This document shows positions 1-8,302 of a stretch of DNA of 10,425 nucleotides, in pieces (positions within the stretch are counted from its first letter, which is position 1; each line of letters begins with the position of its first letter). The notes below the pieces were generated by a model, which did not search any database, had not been told where the DNA came from, and saw only the letters and a list, made by a program, of their open reading frames with translations. The stretch comes from Betaproteobacteria bacterium (lineage in GTDB: Bacteria > Pseudomonadota > Gammaproteobacteria > Burkholderiales > SG8-41). Location of the stretch: assembly GCA_016177355.1 (NCBI GenBank), contig JACOVL010000136.1:1-10425 (forward strand), read 5' to 3'. Both the position numbers and the translations under genes were made by a program.

Positions 1-1252
1 CGCGTTCCGCTCCGAGCCCCAGGAGCAACGCCGCGACGCCGAGAAAATAGGCGTACCACAGCGGGAACTCCAGCAGGCTGTGGATGCCGATCACGGCGAG
101 CAGCGCCAGTATCCACCACCGGTCGAGATCGAGCCTCGCGTGCCTCAGGTCCGCAAGCCAGACGAGGGCTGCGCCAGTCACGATCAGCGCGCCGATGCAG
201 CCGGTCTCGGCCAGGAGATGGAACACGATATTGTGCGCGTGGTTGAATATGCCGGGTGCCGCGCCCATACCTTCCGTCGCGGTGTATTCGAAGTGATTCC
301 AGGCGAACTGGCCGTAGCCGGCGCCGAGCACGGGCGCGGCCAGGAACATGCGCCAGGCCTCGTGCCAGAGCTGCCAGCGCGCCTCGATGCCGGCCGCCTC
401 CGCGAACAGGCGCTCTCCGGATGTAACCTGCGCGGTCTGCTCCGGAATCATGAACGGCAGCGCAGCTACCCATTGTGCTGCAACGAACCCGGGCAGCAAC
501 CATAGAACGAAAACGGCAAGCCGGCGGCTATCGGCCTCGCGCCGGTGGCGGCGCAGAACAAGCGCGAGTGCGGCAAGCACGGCGAGATAAAGCCATGGGC
601 TGCGCGAGCCCGAGAGCGCCAGCACGAACAGCAGCGGTGCGGCCCATGCAGCAACCCACGCCCCGTGCATGCGGCCGCGACCGTAGAGGTACGCGGCGCA
701 ACCGAGTGCGAGCGTCACGTAGGCGGCATAGTGATTAGCCTGCCCGAGATTGCCGTATACCCCGGCCCCGCCCTTGCGCACCACCAGGAAATCGAGCGGA
801 GTCGAAAGCTGATAGTGCTGGAGCAATCCGGCGAGCGCGCCGAGCAGCCCGCCGCACAGCGCGAACCACGCGAGGGTGGTCACGACCGCCGTCATGCCGA
901 GTTCGCGCCGGAGGGTGTGCGCAAGCAGCATCAGCAGCGCCGCCCACAGCAGGTAGAGCGCCGCTGTCAGCGCCTGCTCCGGGTACGGCACTCGACCGAG
1001 CGCGACTTGCAAGCCGAGCAGCAGCGCGAGCACCGGCGGGACCAGGGCTACCGCGGGCAGCGCCGCCCCGCGCCATGGCTCGCGTCTCAGGAGCAGGGCC
1101 GCCGCCGCCAGCCCGAGCGCAAAAGCGAGCCACTCGCTGTAGAACGCCGTCAGCGGAAAACGATGGTAGGGCTGCAGGAAGGGGACGACGAACATGAGCC
1201 CCGTCAGGATGAGGCTCAGTTGCGCGGCGCGCTCGTTGTCCGGAACTTTCAC
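1..1252 (-). CDS. O-antigen ligase / PglL-type O-oligosaccharyltransferase, partial (C-terminus beyond window)
   Basis: An open minus-strand frame runs from a GTG at 1252 off the left edge, giving 417 codons with no stop. The protein is a chain of hydrophobic segments, as in Wzy/WaaL/PglL inner-membrane glycan ligases and polymerases. Visible motifs are GNLGQANHYA (Asn173-His174), resembling the PglL_A signature; a periplasmic-loop stretch with WQLWHEAWRMF and GAGYGQFAWNHF; NHAHN at 337-341, like the conserved histidine of WaaL/PglL loops; and HSLLEFPLWYAYFLG around 391-405, typical of PglL-like proteins. Such enzymes transfer lipid-linked glycans to lipid A, proteins or growing polymers on the periplasmic side. 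PglL proteins are usually about 550-600 residues, so a C-terminal domain is probably missing here. The start is uncertain: GTG 1252 lies just downstream of a possible -10 box, and an in-frame ATG at 1195 is the alternative. I cannot decide among pilin/protein glycosyltransferase, O-antigen ligase and polymerase from this part. Confidence 0.85.
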   Translation of the reverse strand, partial: MKVPDNERAAQLSLILTGLMFVVPFLQPYHRFPLTAFYSEWLAFALGLAAAALLLRREPWRGAALPAVALVPPVLALLLGLQVALGRVPYPEQALTAALYLLWAALLMLLAHTLRRELGMTAVVTTLAWFALCGGLLGALAGLLQHYQLSTPLDFLVVRKGGAGVYGNLGQANHYAAYVTLALGCAAYLYGRGRMHGAWVAAWAAPLLFVLALSGSRSPWLYLAVLAALALVLRRHRREADSRRLAVFVLWLLPGFVAAQWVAALPFMIPEQTAQVTSGERLFAEAAGIEARWQLWHEAWRMFLAAPVLGAGYGQFAWNHFEYTATEGMGAAPGIFNHAHNIVFHLLAETGCIGALIVTGAALVWLADLRHARLDLDRWWILALLAVIGIHSLLEFPLWYAYFLGVAALLLGLGAER

Positions 1253-1276
1253 GGCGTGTCGCCGCCAGAATATACT
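1248..1276 (+). promoter_or_regulatory. sigma70-type promoter of gpmI-envC-ctpA
   Basis: TTCACG (1248-1253, 4/6 to consensus) and TATACT (1271-1276, 5/6) are separated by exactly 17 bp. Transcription would begin near 1283, about 28 nt before the gpmI ATG at 1311. The -35 overlaps the start region of the divergent ligase-like gene. Confidence 0.55.
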
Positions 1277-1297
1277 AGAGGATGCGCGGCCGCAAAA
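1269..1297 (-). promoter_or_regulatory. possible promoter of the ligase-like gene
   Basis: Read on the minus strand there is a TATATT -10-like box (1269-1274) with a weak TTTTGC at 17 bp spacing (1292-1297). It would start RNA near 1262, leaving only about 10 nt before GTG 1252. It overlaps the -10 of the divergent gpmI promoter. The -35 is poor, so this is a tentative call. Confidence 0.3.
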
Positions 1298-1310
1298 AAT
1301 CAGCTAAATC

Positions 1311-2840
1311 ATGAAAATAACCCCGGTCCTGCTGATCATACTCGACGGCTTCGGGCACCGCGAGGAGTGCGAGCACAACGCCATCTGCCAGGCGCGCAAG
1401 CCGCACTGGGATTTCCTGTGGGCGAGCTACCCGCACACCGTCATTGACGCCTCCGAGAAATGGGTGGGGCTGCCGAAGGACCAGATGGGCAACTCGGAAG
1501 TCGGCCACATGAACATCGGCGCCGGGCGCGTGGTCTACCAGGACTACACCCGCATCGAGCATGCGGTCGAGACCGGGGAGTTCTTCAGGAACCCGGTGCT
1601 CGTGAAAGCGCTTGAGACGGCGCGCGGCGCGGGCCGCGCGCTGCACATCCTGGGGCTGCTCTCGCCGGGCGGCGTGCACAGCCACGAGTCGCAGATCCAC
1701 GCCATGCTGGGGATGGCCGCGCGTGCCGGCGTCAGGGACATCCGGGTGCACGCTTTCCTCGACGGGCGCGACACGCCCCCCAGGAGCGCGGAAGCATCGC
1801 TGCTCGCGCTGCAGAAAAAATGCGACGAGCTGAAGGCGGGGACGATCGCCTCGATCTGCGGCCGCTACTACGCGATGGACCGCGACAACCGCTGGGAGCG
1901 CATCCAGCCCGCTTACGATCTCATCACCAGGGGCAAAGCCGGGTACCGGGCCGCGACCGCGGTCGAGGGGCTCGATGCCGCCTACGCGCGCGGGGAAAAC
2001 GACGAGTTCGTCAAGGCCGTCGCCGTCGGCGCGCCCGTCCCGATGAACGACGGCGACGCAGCCGTGTTCATGAATTTCCGGGCGGATCGCGCCCGGCAGA
2101 TGACGCGCGCGCTGACCGATCCCGCATTCAAGGGTTTCGCGCGCGGACATTTTCCGAAGCTCGGGTATTTCTGCACGCTCGCGAGCTACGGCGATGATTT
2201 CGCGCACCTGCCGGCGGCGTTTCCGCCGCAGAGCGTCGAGGGCGGCTTCGGCGAATACGTATCCGCCAAAGGCCTGAAGCAGCTGCGCATCGCGGAGACC
2301 GAGAAGTACGCTCACGTCACCTACTTCTTCAACGGCGGCGTCGAAACGCCGTACCCCGGGGAGGAGCGCATCCTCGTGCCCTCGCCCCGGGTCGCGACCT
2401 ACGATCTCAAGCCCGAGATGAGCGCCCGTGAAGTCACGGACAAGCTGGTGGAGGCGATCGGCAGCCGCCGCTACGGCGCCATCGTCTGCAATTTCGCCAA
2501 CAGCGACATGGTCGGGCATACCGGCAACCTCGCCGCCGCCACCCGCGCCATCGAGGTGCTCGACGAGTGCATCGGGCGCGCGGTCGCCGCGATGCAGGAG
2601 GTAGGCGGCGAGGTGCTGATCACCGCCGACCACGGCAACGCCGAGACCATGCTCGACCCGGTGACGCGGCAGGCGCATACCGCGCACACGCTGAACCTGG
2701 TGCCGCTGCTCTACATCGGCCGAAGAGCGAAGGCCGCGCCGCGTGGCGCGCTGCAGGACGTCGCCCCCACGCTGCTCGCGATGATGGGCCTGCCGCCGCC
2801 GCCGCAGATGACCGGCACGCCCCTGATCAGCTTCGCGTGA
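1311..2840 (+). CDS. gpmI: 2,3-bisphosphoglycerate-independent phosphoglycerate mutase
   Basis: This cytosolic glycolytic enzyme interconverts 3- and 2-phosphoglycerate through a phosphoserine intermediate and needs two Mn2+ ions. The protein has 509 residues, close to the 514 of the E. coli enzyme. The alkaline-phosphatase-fold metal sites are intact: LDGFG with Asp12, GNSEVGHMNIGAG with the catalytic Ser62, NSDMVGHTGN with Asp399/His403, TADHGNAE with Asp440/His441, and TAHT with His459. The substrate-binding phosphotransferase insert is visible as HAFLDGRDTPP (148-157) and NFRADRARQM (255-264). The ATG at 1311 gives the expected N-terminus, although no clear Shine-Dalgarno precedes it. It is first in an apparent operon with envC and ctpA and overlaps envC by 4 bp. 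Confidence 0.97.
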   Translation: MKITPVLLIILDGFGHREECEHNAICQARKPHWDFLWASYPHTVIDASEKWVGLPKDQMGNSEVGHMNIGAGRVVYQDYTRIEHAVETGEFFRNPVLVKALETARGAGRALHILGLLSPGGVHSHESQIHAMLGMAARAGVRDIRVHAFLDGRDTPPRSAEASLLALQKKCDELKAGTIASICGRYYAMDRDNRWERIQPAYDLITRGKAGYRAATAVEGLDAAYARGENDEFVKAVAVGAPVPMNDGDAAVFMNFRADRARQMTRALTDPAFKGFARGHFPKLGYFCTLASYGDDFAHLPAAFPPQSVEGGFGEYVSAKGLKQLRIAETEKYAHVTYFFNGGVETPYPGEERILVPSPRVATYDLKPEMSAREVTDKLVEAIGSRRYGAIVCNFANSDMVGHTGNLAAATRAIEVLDECIGRAVAAMQEVGGEVLITADHGNAETMLDPVTRQAHTAHTLNLVPLLYIGRRAKAAPRGALQDVAPTLLAMMGLPPPPQMTGTPLISFA

Positions 2841-4021
2841 GCGCCCGCGCCGCCGGCGTTATCCTCGTCCTGCTCCTCGTGGGCGCGCCGGATGCCCTGC
2901 CGGCCGCGGCGGGCGGCGCCAAGGAAAGGGAGCTGCGCGTGTTGCGCGGCCGGATCGAGGCGCTGCAGAAGCGCCTCGCCGACGCCGAGGAAACGAAGAA
3001 CGAGGCATCCGACGCCCTCAAGGAATCCGAGCGCGCGATCTCGGACGCGAACCGGACCTTGCGCGAGCTCGGCAGCCAGTCGCGCGAAATCAATCTCCAG
3101 CTGGCGGCGCTGCGCGGCGAATCGCGCCGGCGCGAGGAGGCGCTGAAGGGGCAGCAGGCGTTGCTCGCGCGCCTGCTCTACCGGCACTATCTCGGCGGTC
3201 CGGCCGAGCCGCTGAAGCTGCTGCTGAACCGCGAGGACCCCAACCAGGTGGCGCGGCACATGCACTACTTCGGCTACATCTCCCGCGCGCGCGCGCGCCT
3301 GATCGCGGAACTGCGCTCTGGCCTCGGCCGGCTGCGCGAGCTCGCGCAGGAAGCGGAGCAGAAAGCGGCCGAGCTCGCCGCCGTCACCGCCGAGCAGCAG
3401 GCGCAGCGCGGACGGCTCGAGCGCGAAAAGCGCGCGCACAGCCAGGTGCTCGCCCGGATCTCACGCGACATCCAGCGCCAGCGGCGCGAAATCGGTACGT
3501 TGAAGCGCGACGAAAACCGGCTCGCGCGGCTGGTGGAGCAGATTTCCCGGCTGGTCGCGCGCGGCAAGGCCGCGCCGCGGCTGAAAAACGAGCGCGTGCC
3601 GGACGCCTCCTCCGACGGCGGCCCGTTCCAGGCCCTGAAAGGCCGGTTGAGCCTGCCGGTCCGCGGGGAACTCACCAACCGCTTTGGCAGTCCACGTTCC
3701 GACGGGGGGGTGATCTGGAAGGGCCTGTTCATCGCCGCCCGGGCCGGCGAGGAAGTGCGGTCGGTCGCCGCCGGGCGCGTGGTGTTCGCCGACTGGCTGC
3801 GGGGCTTCGGCAACCTGCTGATCGTGGACCACGGCGGCGCGTACATGAGCCTGTACGGCAACAACGAGACCCTCTACAAGCGGGTCGGTGACATCATTCA
3901 CGGCGGCGAGGCCGTCGCGGCGGTGGGCTCGAGCGGCGGCAACGCCGATTCGGGTTTATACTTCGAGTTGCGGCATGAAGGCAGGCCGCTGGATCCCCTG
4001 ACGTGGGTGGATGTGAAGTGA
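2837..4021 (+). CDS. envC: EnvC-type murein hydrolase activator (degenerate M23 domain)
   Basis: The 394-residue protein has a signal peptide (hydrophobic core 6-17, likely cleavage around 22-28), two Glu/Arg/Ala-rich coiled-coil regions (about 29-115 and 150-245), and a C-terminal LytM/M23 domain (about 277-390). The M23 metal ligands are replaced: WKGLF (294-298) stands where active enzymes have HxxxD, MSLYGN (337-342) lacks the usual His, and GLYFELR (373-379) has Leu for the first His of HxH. This matches E. coli EnvC, which does not cut peptidoglycan but activates AmiA/AmiB amidases at the septum under FtsEX control. The GTG at 2837 gives a proper signal peptide and overlaps the gpmI stop as GTGA, so translation is probably coupled; longer in-frame starts would lie inside gpmI and lack a signal peptide. 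ctpA begins 15 nt downstream. Confidence 0.93.
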   Translation: MSARAAGVILVLLLVGAPDALPAAAGGAKERELRVLRGRIEALQKRLADAEETKNEASDALKESERAISDANRTLRELGSQSREINLQLAALRGESRRREEALKGQQALLARLLYRHYLGGPAEPLKLLLNREDPNQVARHMHYFGYISRARARLIAELRSGLGRLRELAQEAEQKAAELAAVTAEQQAQRGRLEREKRAHSQVLARISRDIQRQRREIGTLKRDENRLARLVEQISRLVARGKAAPRLKNERVPDASSDGGPFQALKGRLSLPVRGELTNRFGSPRSDGGVIWKGLFIAARAGEEVRSVAAGRVVFADWLRGFGNLLIVDHGGAYMSLYGNNETLYKRVGDIIHGGEAVAAVGSSGGNADSGLYFELRHEGRPLDPLTWVDVK

Positions 4022-4025
4022 GCTC

Positions 4026-4030
4026 AGGAG
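4026..4030 (+). promoter_or_regulatory. Shine-Dalgarno of ctpA
   Basis: AGGAG lies 6 nt upstream of the ATG at 4037 and is the clearest ribosome binding site in this operon. It supports the ctpA start. Confidence 0.75.
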
Positions 4031-4036
4031 CCGGCA

Positions 4037-5458
<1,422 letters not shown>

Positions 5459-5487
5459 CGCGGCGCCGTTTCCGCGGCAACACCCGA

Positions 5488-5516
5488 CGCCCGGCACGGC
5501 CCGGGCGTTTGTTTTT
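5488..5516 (+). terminator. rho-independent terminator after ctpA
   Basis: A 7-bp all-GC stem, CGCCCGG (5488-5494) and CCGGGCG (5501-5507), encloses the 6-nt loop CACGGC. It is followed directly by TTTGTTTTT. It lies 29 nt after the ctpA stop and ends the gpmI-envC-ctpA transcript. The T-tract is only on the plus-strand side. Confidence 0.88.
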
Positions 5517-5543
5517 GCAACTTGCGGATCGTAACGATACATT
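5515..5543 (+). promoter_or_regulatory. putative moeB promoter with internal inverted repeat
   Basis: TTGCAA (5515-5520, 4/6) and TACATT (5538-5543, 4/6) are separated by 17 bp. The predicted start of transcription falls at or within about a nucleotide of the moeB ATG (5550). The spacer holds the inverted repeat ATCGT-A-ACGAT (5528-5538), which touches the -10. The -35 overlaps the terminator's T-tract. Both hexamers are moderate matches only. Confidence 0.4.
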
Positions 5544-5549
5544 GTCGCC

Positions 5550-6314
5550 ATGAACGACGAGCAGCTGCTGCGCTACAGCCGCCACATCCTGCTGCCGCAG
5601 ATCGGCATCGAGGGACAGGAGCGCCTGCTCGCCGCGCGCGCGCTGGTGATCGGGGCGGGCGGGCTCGGCTCGCCGGTCGCGCTCTACCTCGCCTCCGCGG
5701 GGATGGGAGGCATCACGCTCTGCGACAACGAGGACGTAGACCTCACCAACCTGCAACGCCAGATTGTTCACCGCACCGATGCGATCGGCCGGAAAAAAGT
5801 GGATTCGGCGCGCGCGACGCTGGCCGCGATCAATCCCGAGGTCATGGTCGCCGCGCTGGCCGAGCGGGTGGACGGGAAACGGCTGGAGACACTTGCCGCG
5901 CAGGCCGACGTCGTGGTGGACGGCAGCGATAACTTCGCGACGCGCCACGCGGTGAACCGCGCGTGCGTGCGGATGAAAAAGCCGCTCGTCTCGGGCGCGG
6001 CGGTGCGTTTCGACGGCCAGGTCGCGGTGTTCGACCTGCGCGCAGCGGGATCGCCCTGCTACGCCTGCCTGTTTCCCGAGCAGGGGGAAGCGGAGGACGT
6101 GCGCTGCGCGGTGATGGGCGTGTTCTCGCCGTTGACCGGCATCATCGGTTCGATCCAGGCGGCGGAAGCGCTGAAGCTCGTCGCGGGCGCGGGCGAATCG
6201 CTCGCCGGACGGCTGCTGCTGCTCGACGCGCTTGCCATGCAGGTGCGCACCATCAAGCTCGTCAAAGACCCGGCCTGCCCGGTGTGCGGCGGCGCGCGGC
6301 GGGGCGCCGCCTAG
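5550..6314 (+). CDS. moeB: MoeB/ThiF/HesA family adenylyltransferase (E1-like)
   Basis: E1-like enzymes of this family use ATP to adenylate the C-terminal glycine of a ubiquitin-like sulfur carrier (MoaD for molybdopterin, ThiS for thiamin). The 254-residue length matches E. coli MoeB (249). Visible features are the nucleotide-binding GAGGLGSP (36-42), the DLTNLQRQ motif (64-71), DGSDN (124-128), and the structural zinc pairs Cys170/Cys173 and Cys243/Cys246. GVFSPLTGIIGS (190-201) is the family's crossover region. Cys186 sits near the position of the ThiF catalytic cysteine. MoeB and ThiF are hard to separate by eye, and no carrier-protein gene is nearby. The gene lies downstream of a terminator and appears to have its own promoter, with no Shine-Dalgarno before the ATG. 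Its stop shares CTAG with the stop of the convergent gene. Confidence 0.92.
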   Translation: MNDEQLLRYSRHILLPQIGIEGQERLLAARALVIGAGGLGSPVALYLASAGMGGITLCDNEDVDLTNLQRQIVHRTDAIGRKKVDSARATLAAINPEVMVAALAERVDGKRLETLAAQADVVVDGSDNFATRHAVNRACVRMKKPLVSGAAVRFDGQVAVFDLRAAGSPCYACLFPEQGEAEDVRCAVMGVFSPLTGIIGSIQAAEALKLVAGAGESLAGRLLLLDALAMQVRTIKLVKDPACPVCGGARRGAA

Positions 6315-6670
6315 CTCGTCATATCCAGTGACGCCGCGTCTCCTGCCGCAGCTGGCGCCGCGGGAGCGGAAGGGGCGGCGGGAGCGGCCGCCACGGGCTG
6401 GCCGGCGAGCAGCGCTTCGAGGTCGCGCGTGAGCTGCTCCAGGTTGGGGCCGGCGCGCCCCAGGCACTGCATCAGCACGCGCGAGGGAAACTCCTGCAGC
6501 GTCAGCGGCCGGGTGGTGACGCGGCTCTTCGCCGCGTTGTCGAGCGCCGGGGAAAAATGGCCGCTCTTGTACCCCGCCTTCAGGCTTTCCACGCCGTCCA
6601 CGATCGCCTGCTGGGTGCGGGCAATGCCGATCAGCAGTTCGGCGATCTGTTGAGTCGTCAGGTTGGCCAT
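6311..6670 (-). CDS. hypothetical protein, 119 aa, co-oriented with slmA
   Basis: I do not recognise a named family. The first 90 residues look like a folded, largely helical domain: QQIAELLIGIARTQQAIVDG (7-26) is a heptad-like amphipathic stretch, followed by a Lys/Ser-rich turn and the segment TLQEFPSRVLMQCLGRAGPN (57-76). Residues 91-112 form a low-complexity Ala/Pro-rich tail. There is no signal peptide or membrane segment, so it is probably cytosolic. A clear Shine-Dalgarno and a start only 16 nt after the slmA stop support a real gene in the slmA transcript. Its stop overlaps the moeB stop on the other strand. Confidence 0.8.
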   Translation of the reverse strand: MANLTTQQIAELLIGIARTQQAIVDGVESLKAGYKSGHFSPALDNAAKSRVTTRPLTLQEFPSRVLMQCLGRAGPNLEQLTRDLEALLAGQPVAAAPAAPSAPAAPAAAGDAASLDMTS

Positions 6671-6677
6671 CCTCGTT

Positions 6678-6682
6678 CTCCC
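6678..6682 (-). promoter_or_regulatory. Shine-Dalgarno of the 119-aa gene
   Basis: On the minus strand GGGAG lies 7 nt before the ATG at 6670, within the 16-nt slmA-downstream gap. It supports this start and polycistronic translation. Confidence 0.7.
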
Positions 6683-6686
6683 AGGT

Positions 6687-7274
6687 TTATGCGATCACGC
6701 CTTCCATGAGCTGGCGCCACTGTCTTGCCCACAGCTCGGCCGGGTCGCGCTTGAAGCCGCTCTTCGCGAACTGGTGCCAGCGCCCGGTGACGAAGCTCAT
6801 CAGCAGGTTCGCGTGCGCCGTCACGTCCGTGTCCTCCGCGATCTCCTTCTGCGTCACGCCGAAGCGCAGCGCCTGCTTGAGCGCCGCTTCCAGCCGCTCG
6901 TGCAGCTGGTTGATGCGCGCCTGCAGGCGCTCGTCCTCGTTCACCAGCGCGTCCCCGATCAGCACGCGCGTCATGCCGCGGTTCTTCTGCGCGAAACCGA
7001 GCAACACCGCGACCATCGCCTCGAGCTGGCGCACCCCGCTCTTCTCCTCGCTGGTGATCTTGTTGATGAGCGCGAACAGCGTCTGCTCGATGAACTCGAT
7101 CAGCCCGTCGAACATCTGGGCCTTGCCCTTGAAATGGCGGTAGAGCGCGGCCTCCGACACCTCGATGCGCGCGGCGAGCGCGGCGGTGGTGATCTTCTCG
7201 CCCACCGGGGTCTCCAGCATCTGCGCCAGCGTCTGCAGGATCTGGTCCCTGCGCTCGCCTGTCTTGGCCGCCAT
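6687..7274 (-). CDS. slmA: nucleoid occlusion factor SlmA (TetR family)
   Basis: SlmA binds specific chromosomal sites and FtsZ, and blocks Z-ring assembly over unsegregated DNA. The 195-residue protein is close in length to E. coli SlmA (198). It aligns with it by eye through the N-terminal helix-turn-helix (about 28-48): ITTAALAARIEVSEAALYRHF, split as ITTAALAA and VSEAALYRHF, then KAQMFDGLIEFIE (51-63), and the ligand/FtsZ-binding core with RINQLHERLEA (120-130). The tail with LWARQWRQLM also corresponds. The ATG at 7274 gives the expected short N-terminus. It lies 41 nt downstream of argB and 16 nt upstream of the 119-aa gene. It could be misread as a generic TetR repressor, but the SEAALYRHF and MFDGLIEFIE segments favour SlmA. 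Confidence 0.9.
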   Translation of the reverse strand: MAAKTGERRDQILQTLAQMLETPVGEKITTAALAARIEVSEAALYRHFKGKAQMFDGLIEFIEQTLFALINKITSEEKSGVRQLEAMVAVLLGFAQKNRGMTRVLIGDALVNEDERLQARINQLHERLEAALKQALRFGVTQKEIAEDTDVTAHANLLMSFVTGRWHQFAKSGFKRDPAELWARQWRQLMEGVIA

Positions 7275-7304
7275 TTCCGATCTCGCCGGAGCCCCCGGGT
7301 TCCT

Positions 7305-7310
7305 ATTGTA
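7305..7310 (-). promoter_or_regulatory. possible slmA -10 box in the argB-slmA gap
   Basis: On the minus strand TACAAT (5/6 to consensus) would start RNA near 7298, about 24 nt before the slmA ATG. The sequence 17 bp upstream, CTGATC at the end of argB, is a weak -35. It may let slmA be expressed apart from argB. Confidence 0.35.
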
Positions 7311-7315
7311 TCGCG

Positions 7316-8203
7316 CTAGCGGCGGCGGATCAGCGTGCCCACGCCTTCGTCGGTGAGGACTTCCAGCAGCAGCGCGTGCTCGACGCGCCCGTCTATGATG
7401 TGGCAGGTGTTGACGCCGTTCTTCACCGCGTCGAGCGCCGAGCTGATCTTGGGCAGCATGCCGCCGGATATGGTGCCGTTGGCGAACAGCTCGTCGACCT
7501 TTTTCGAGGAGAGCCCGGTGAGCAGGTTGCCCTTCTGGTCGAGCACGCCGGGCGTGTTGGTGAGCACGACCAGCTTCTCCGCCTTCAGGATCTCGGCCAT
7601 CTTGCCCGCGACAAGATCGGCGTTGATGTTGTAGGTCTCGCCCTTCTTGCCGACGCCGAGCGGCGCGATCACCGGGATGAAGTCGTTGGTATGCAGCTGG
7701 TGGACGATCTCGGGGTCTATGCTGTCGACCTCGCCCACCTGCCCGATGTCCATCAGCTCGTCGGAATCGCCGTTCCCGCGCACCAGCATTTTTTTCGCGC
7801 GGATCAGCCCGCCGTCCTTGCCGGTGAGGCCCACCGCCCGGCCGCCGTGCTGGTTGATGAGATTGACGATGTCCTTGTTGACCTGGCCGCCCAGCACCAT
7901 CTCGACGATGTCCATGGTCTCGGCGTCCGTCACCCGCATGCCCTGCACGAATTCGCCCTTCCTGCCGAGCTGCTTCAGCAGATCGTCTATCTGCGGGCCG
8001 CCGCCGTGCACCACGACGGGGTTCATGCCGACGAGCTTCAGCAACACCACGTCGTGCGCGAAGCTCTTCTTCAGCTTGTCCTCGGTCATGGCGTTGCCGC
8101 CGTACTTGACGACGATGGTCTTGCCGTGGAAGCGCCGTATGTACGGCAGCGCCTCGGCGAGGATCTTCGCCCGGTCCGCGGCGGTGGTTCCGGTGAGAGC
8201 CAT
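7316..8203 (-). CDS. argB: acetylglutamate kinase
   Basis: ArgB phosphorylates N-acetyl-L-glutamate, the second step of arginine biosynthesis, in the cytosol. The 295-residue product shows the amino acid kinase fold: VVKYGGNAM (31-39, Lys33), VVVHGGGPQI (63-72), the N-acetylglutamate-binding NINADL (192-197) and GGMLPKI (247-253, Lys252). The extra N-terminal helix before the first strand (about 8-25) is typical of hexameric, arginine-inhibited enzymes, so feedback inhibition by arginine is likely. I chose the ATG at 8203 because MALTG fits the family's N-terminus; an in-frame ATG at 8263 would add 20 Arg/Cys-rich residues and pass over the likely promoter. No Shine-Dalgarno is evident. The gene is divergent from dacA and followed by slmA. 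Confidence 0.96.
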   Translation of the reverse strand: MALTGTTAADRAKILAEALPYIRRFHGKTIVVKYGGNAMTEDKLKKSFAHDVVLLKLVGMNPVVVHGGGPQIDDLLKQLGRKGEFVQGMRVTDAETMDIVEMVLGGQVNKDIVNLINQHGGRAVGLTGKDGGLIRAKKMLVRGNGDSDELMDIGQVGEVDSIDPEIVHQLHTNDFIPVIAPLGVGKKGETYNINADLVAGKMAEILKAEKLVVLTNTPGVLDQKGNLLTGLSSKKVDELFANGTISGGMLPKISSALDAVKNGVNTCHIIDGRVEHALLLEVLTDEGVGTLIRRR

Positions 8204-8237
8204 GAGCAGTGGTAGTTGCGTCCGTCGGTCCGCGGCT

Positions 8238-8243
8238 ATTCTA
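8238..8243 (-). promoter_or_regulatory. possible argB -10 box
   Basis: On the minus strand TAGAAT (5/6 to consensus) lies 34 nt upstream of the argB ATG at 8203. I see no good -35 at 16-18 bp. It sits in the 99-bp divergent argB-dacA region and supports the shorter argB start. Confidence 0.35.
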
Positions 8244-8279
8244 CGGCAAACGCAAGCGTGCAAGCGCGTGAATTCGCTT

Positions 8280-8288
8280 TGCTATAAT
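8280..8288 (+). promoter_or_regulatory. extended -10 promoter of dacA
   Basis: TGCTATAAT is a perfect extended -10 (TGnTATAAT). No good -35 is visible 16-18 bp upstream, as is usual for extended -10 promoters. RNA would start near 8295, leaving about 8 nt before the dacA ATG at 8303, with no Shine-Dalgarno. Confidence 0.6.
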
Positions 8289-8302
8289 CCGCCGCGAAAA
8301 CC

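Noticed and set aside
80..1447. Long plus-strand open frames opposite the ligase-like gene, one of about 300 codons
   Set aside because: They are rich in Arg/Gln/Glu/His with no recognisable domain, lie antisense to a coherent membrane protein, and one runs into gpmI. This is typical of antisense frames in GC-rich DNA.
1275..2687. 470-codon minus-strand open frame opposite gpmI
   Set aside because: It is the antisense shadow of a fully conserved gpmI. Its composition is Asp/Val/Arg/His rich with no family motif.
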